A program made the translations under genes and the position numbers. Positions 62,548-64,000 of a DNA stretch of 64,000 nucleotides are shown here, in pieces (positions within the stretch are counted from its first letter, which is position 1; each line of letters starts with the position of its first letter). The notes beneath the pieces were generated by a model. The model searched no databases and was not told the DNA's origin. It saw only the letters and a program-made list of their open reading frames with translations. Location of the stretch: the NCBI GenBank assembly GCA_030770535.1, contig JASVEC010000028.1, positions 620,001 through 684,000 on the forward strand, read 5' to 3'. The DNA comes from Batkoa obscura. Its lineage: Eukaryota; Entomophthoromycota; Entomophthoromycetes; Entomophthorales; Batkoaceae.

Positions 62548-63139
62548 TTCAAATATTATTTATAAAATGATTCATTCCATATGAAATTAAGACTTATTGC
62601 AAGTTAAATTGGCCCAATATATTTTAAATAGAATGTACTTTTTTATGTACATAATAGCACTATTTATTGTACAACAGCTCTTAAAAAATGGGTTGATTAC
62701 TAGTAGTTAATTAAAATTATCAAACTATTATTATTTTTTACTTTTATATATTTTTATTTAACTTTGTTGTTTTTATTTTTGGAGAGGTTTGAAATTTGAT
62801 TAAACTCAAAAAACTTTGCAGCTTAATCTAAATTTAACTTCCCAAAATCTATCCAGAAATTTATTTTTTTCATTCAAATTTTATCCATTTTTTATGTAAA
62901 GTAAAATTTAAAATATTAATAAAAATCAAATATTAAAATAAAAATGGATTTGTTTTATAGCATATAGTTATTGCGTATTTATAATTTTAATCAATAAACT
63001 ATGTTTATTAGATATGAGAATGTATTTTTTACTAAAATAAAAACAAAATGTAAGCTTTTATAACTAAACTTCGAAATGGAATTTTTAAAATTTTAATACA
63101 ATAGGGAGAAGCACACTATATAAACATTGTAATTGATTT
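62548..63139. other. Spacer
   Basis: Very A+T-rich, no feature recognised. Confidence 0.5.
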
Positions 63140-64000
63140 ACATCAATTTTAACAACTATTCATAATAACCCAGGGTTTATGGAATTTTATAACAAAACAA
63201 AAAAAGAAAAGTTATTAAAGTTTACTATCAATAATAACAAACTTAATCAAGCAATGTATAAAATTAGTGCTTTAAGGGAAACAGGAAATAAAAACTAACA
63301 AGTAGCATTATTATGAACTATAGCTTCAGTATATTCTTTTGATGAGCGTAAAAGTTTTGGATTTAATATATGTAGAAATTAGTATGATTATTCAAAAATA
63401 AATAATAATAATAAAATATCAACGTTACAATCTATTATTAAAAATACAAAAAAATTAAAGATGAGTAAATTGAGATTATTATACAATATTTACTCAATAA
63501 TCCAACTACTTCATTAAGATTTAATAAAAAATAACGATAAAAAATATTTGTCAGATAATATATGTATATTAAATAAAAGTAGAAGAATGATATACAGTAA
63601 ATATTTTAATGATTTAAAAGATAAAGCAGTAGCTAGGACAACATTTCTTGAATATGTACCAAATGACTTTAAAACCCAGCAAGAAAAACAGATTTATGTA
63701 ATATATGGGGATGTTTTTTTTGGCTTCGTCACTTTTTCCATTTTTTAAGCGCTATTTGAGCGGAAAGATTGTTAGTAAAATTCTTAAACATAAAAATACA
63801 TCCCCATATGTGCCCAGTATACAGTTAGAAAAAAGTTATTTGAAAATAAAATAAATACAATGATAAAAAACAAAGCAGAGATAGGAATCTTTCAATAAAG
63901 AAAAAAGGTTATATAAATTATATAAATTTTGTGTTGATACTTAAAAAGATATATTTAATGAAGCTATTAAAAAATTAGATAATAGAAGTTGTATAATAAT
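63140..64000 (+). mobile_element. Broken transposase-like ORF (family unresolved), interrupted by a miniature element
   Basis: A decayed plus-strand coding region running off the window. Readable parts: HNNPGFMEFYNKTKKEKLLK, SVYSFDERKSFGFNI, MSKLRLLYNIYSIIQ, RMIYSKYFNDLKDKAVARTT and FLEYVPNDFKTQQEKQIYVI. The R-T-T-F-x-x-Y-V/I-P-x-x-F/Y-K pattern followed by a would-be metal-binding Cys pair resembles DNA-transposon-type or multicopy fungal repeat proteins, but I cannot assign a family. Several in-frame stops show it is dead. Miniature element copy 11 has inserted at 63703-63809, just before the first Cys; the frame resumes as CAQYTVRKKLFENKI after it. Confidence 0.5.
63703..63809 (+). mobile_element. 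Miniature inverted-repeat element, copy 11
   Basis: Near-consensus: ATATGGGGATGT to ACATCCCCATAT, core TTAAGCGCTATTTGAGCGG. Nested in the broken transposase-like ORF. Confidence 0.92.

Overview
The window is nuclear DNA from a fungus with a very A+T-rich, intron-rich genome. The fungal signs are a fused ARG5,6 arginine-biosynthesis precursor, a Zn2Cys6/fungal-specific transcription factor, a SUN-family (GH132) wall protein, an Rco1-type double-PHD protein and an Atg22-like vacuolar transporter. Introns are numerous, mostly about 35-80 bp, with GTAAGT-like donors and TAG acceptors, so most genes are split into many short exons. I could not fix the phylum from the sequence alone. No operons, rRNA or CRISPR arrays are visible; one tRNA gene (Val-AAC) is present.

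Layout. 1-5,367: ARP4 (5' end outside the window) then the NatA auxiliary subunit NAA15, both +. 6.2-14.2 kb: two small candidate genes, then a DnaJ/TPR ER co-chaperone (-), a spacer with repeats and gene fragments, a 3-ketoacyl-CoA reductase (-) and a mitochondrial RidA/Mmf1 protein (-). 14.7-31.2 kb: TBC RabGAP (-), Rco1-like PHD protein (-), a secreted DPP5-like protein with a degenerate active site (+), tRNA-Val (+), an AT-hook protein with a likely 4-nt microexon (+), an Atg22-like transporter (-) and a BAR-PH-ArfGAP-ankyrin protein (-). 31.2-38.2 kb: a repeat- and fragment-bearing spacer, then a VAMP7-like R-SNARE (+), proteasome alpha4 (-) and Rho-GDI (+). 40.5-58.4 kb: a Rho GEF (+), a Zn2Cys6 factor (-), a small membrane protein (-), ATG4 (+), a Nup120/Nup160-like nucleoporin (+) and ARG5,6 (-). 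58.4-64 kb: repeat-rich spacer, SUN-family protein (-), two small candidate spliced genes, and a broken transposase-like ORF.

The most distinctive structure is a family of about 107-bp miniature inverted-repeat elements (11 copies, both orientations; ends ATATGGGGATGT...ACATCCCCATAT). Copies often sit just beyond the 3' ends of genes; one pair shares extra flanking sequence, two copies abut, and one lies inside the broken transposase-like ORF. No autonomous partner was recognised. A second, unrelated long imperfect palindrome lies at 38.7 kb.

The 'intergenic' spacers are not empty. Reading across splice sites reveals several very short, phase-consistent spliced coding models (6.2, 10.3, 32.5, 46.8, 61.7 and 62.2 kb) and an RRM-like fragment (11.0 kb). 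These are inference from reading frame and splice signals only. In DNA this A+T-rich, short open stretches also arise by chance, so their confidence is kept low to moderate. Functionally the recognised genes are dispersed housekeeping genes (chromatin, N-terminal acetylation, lipid elongation, autophagy, vesicle traffic, small-GTPase control, proteasome, nuclear pore, arginine synthesis), not a pathway cluster.
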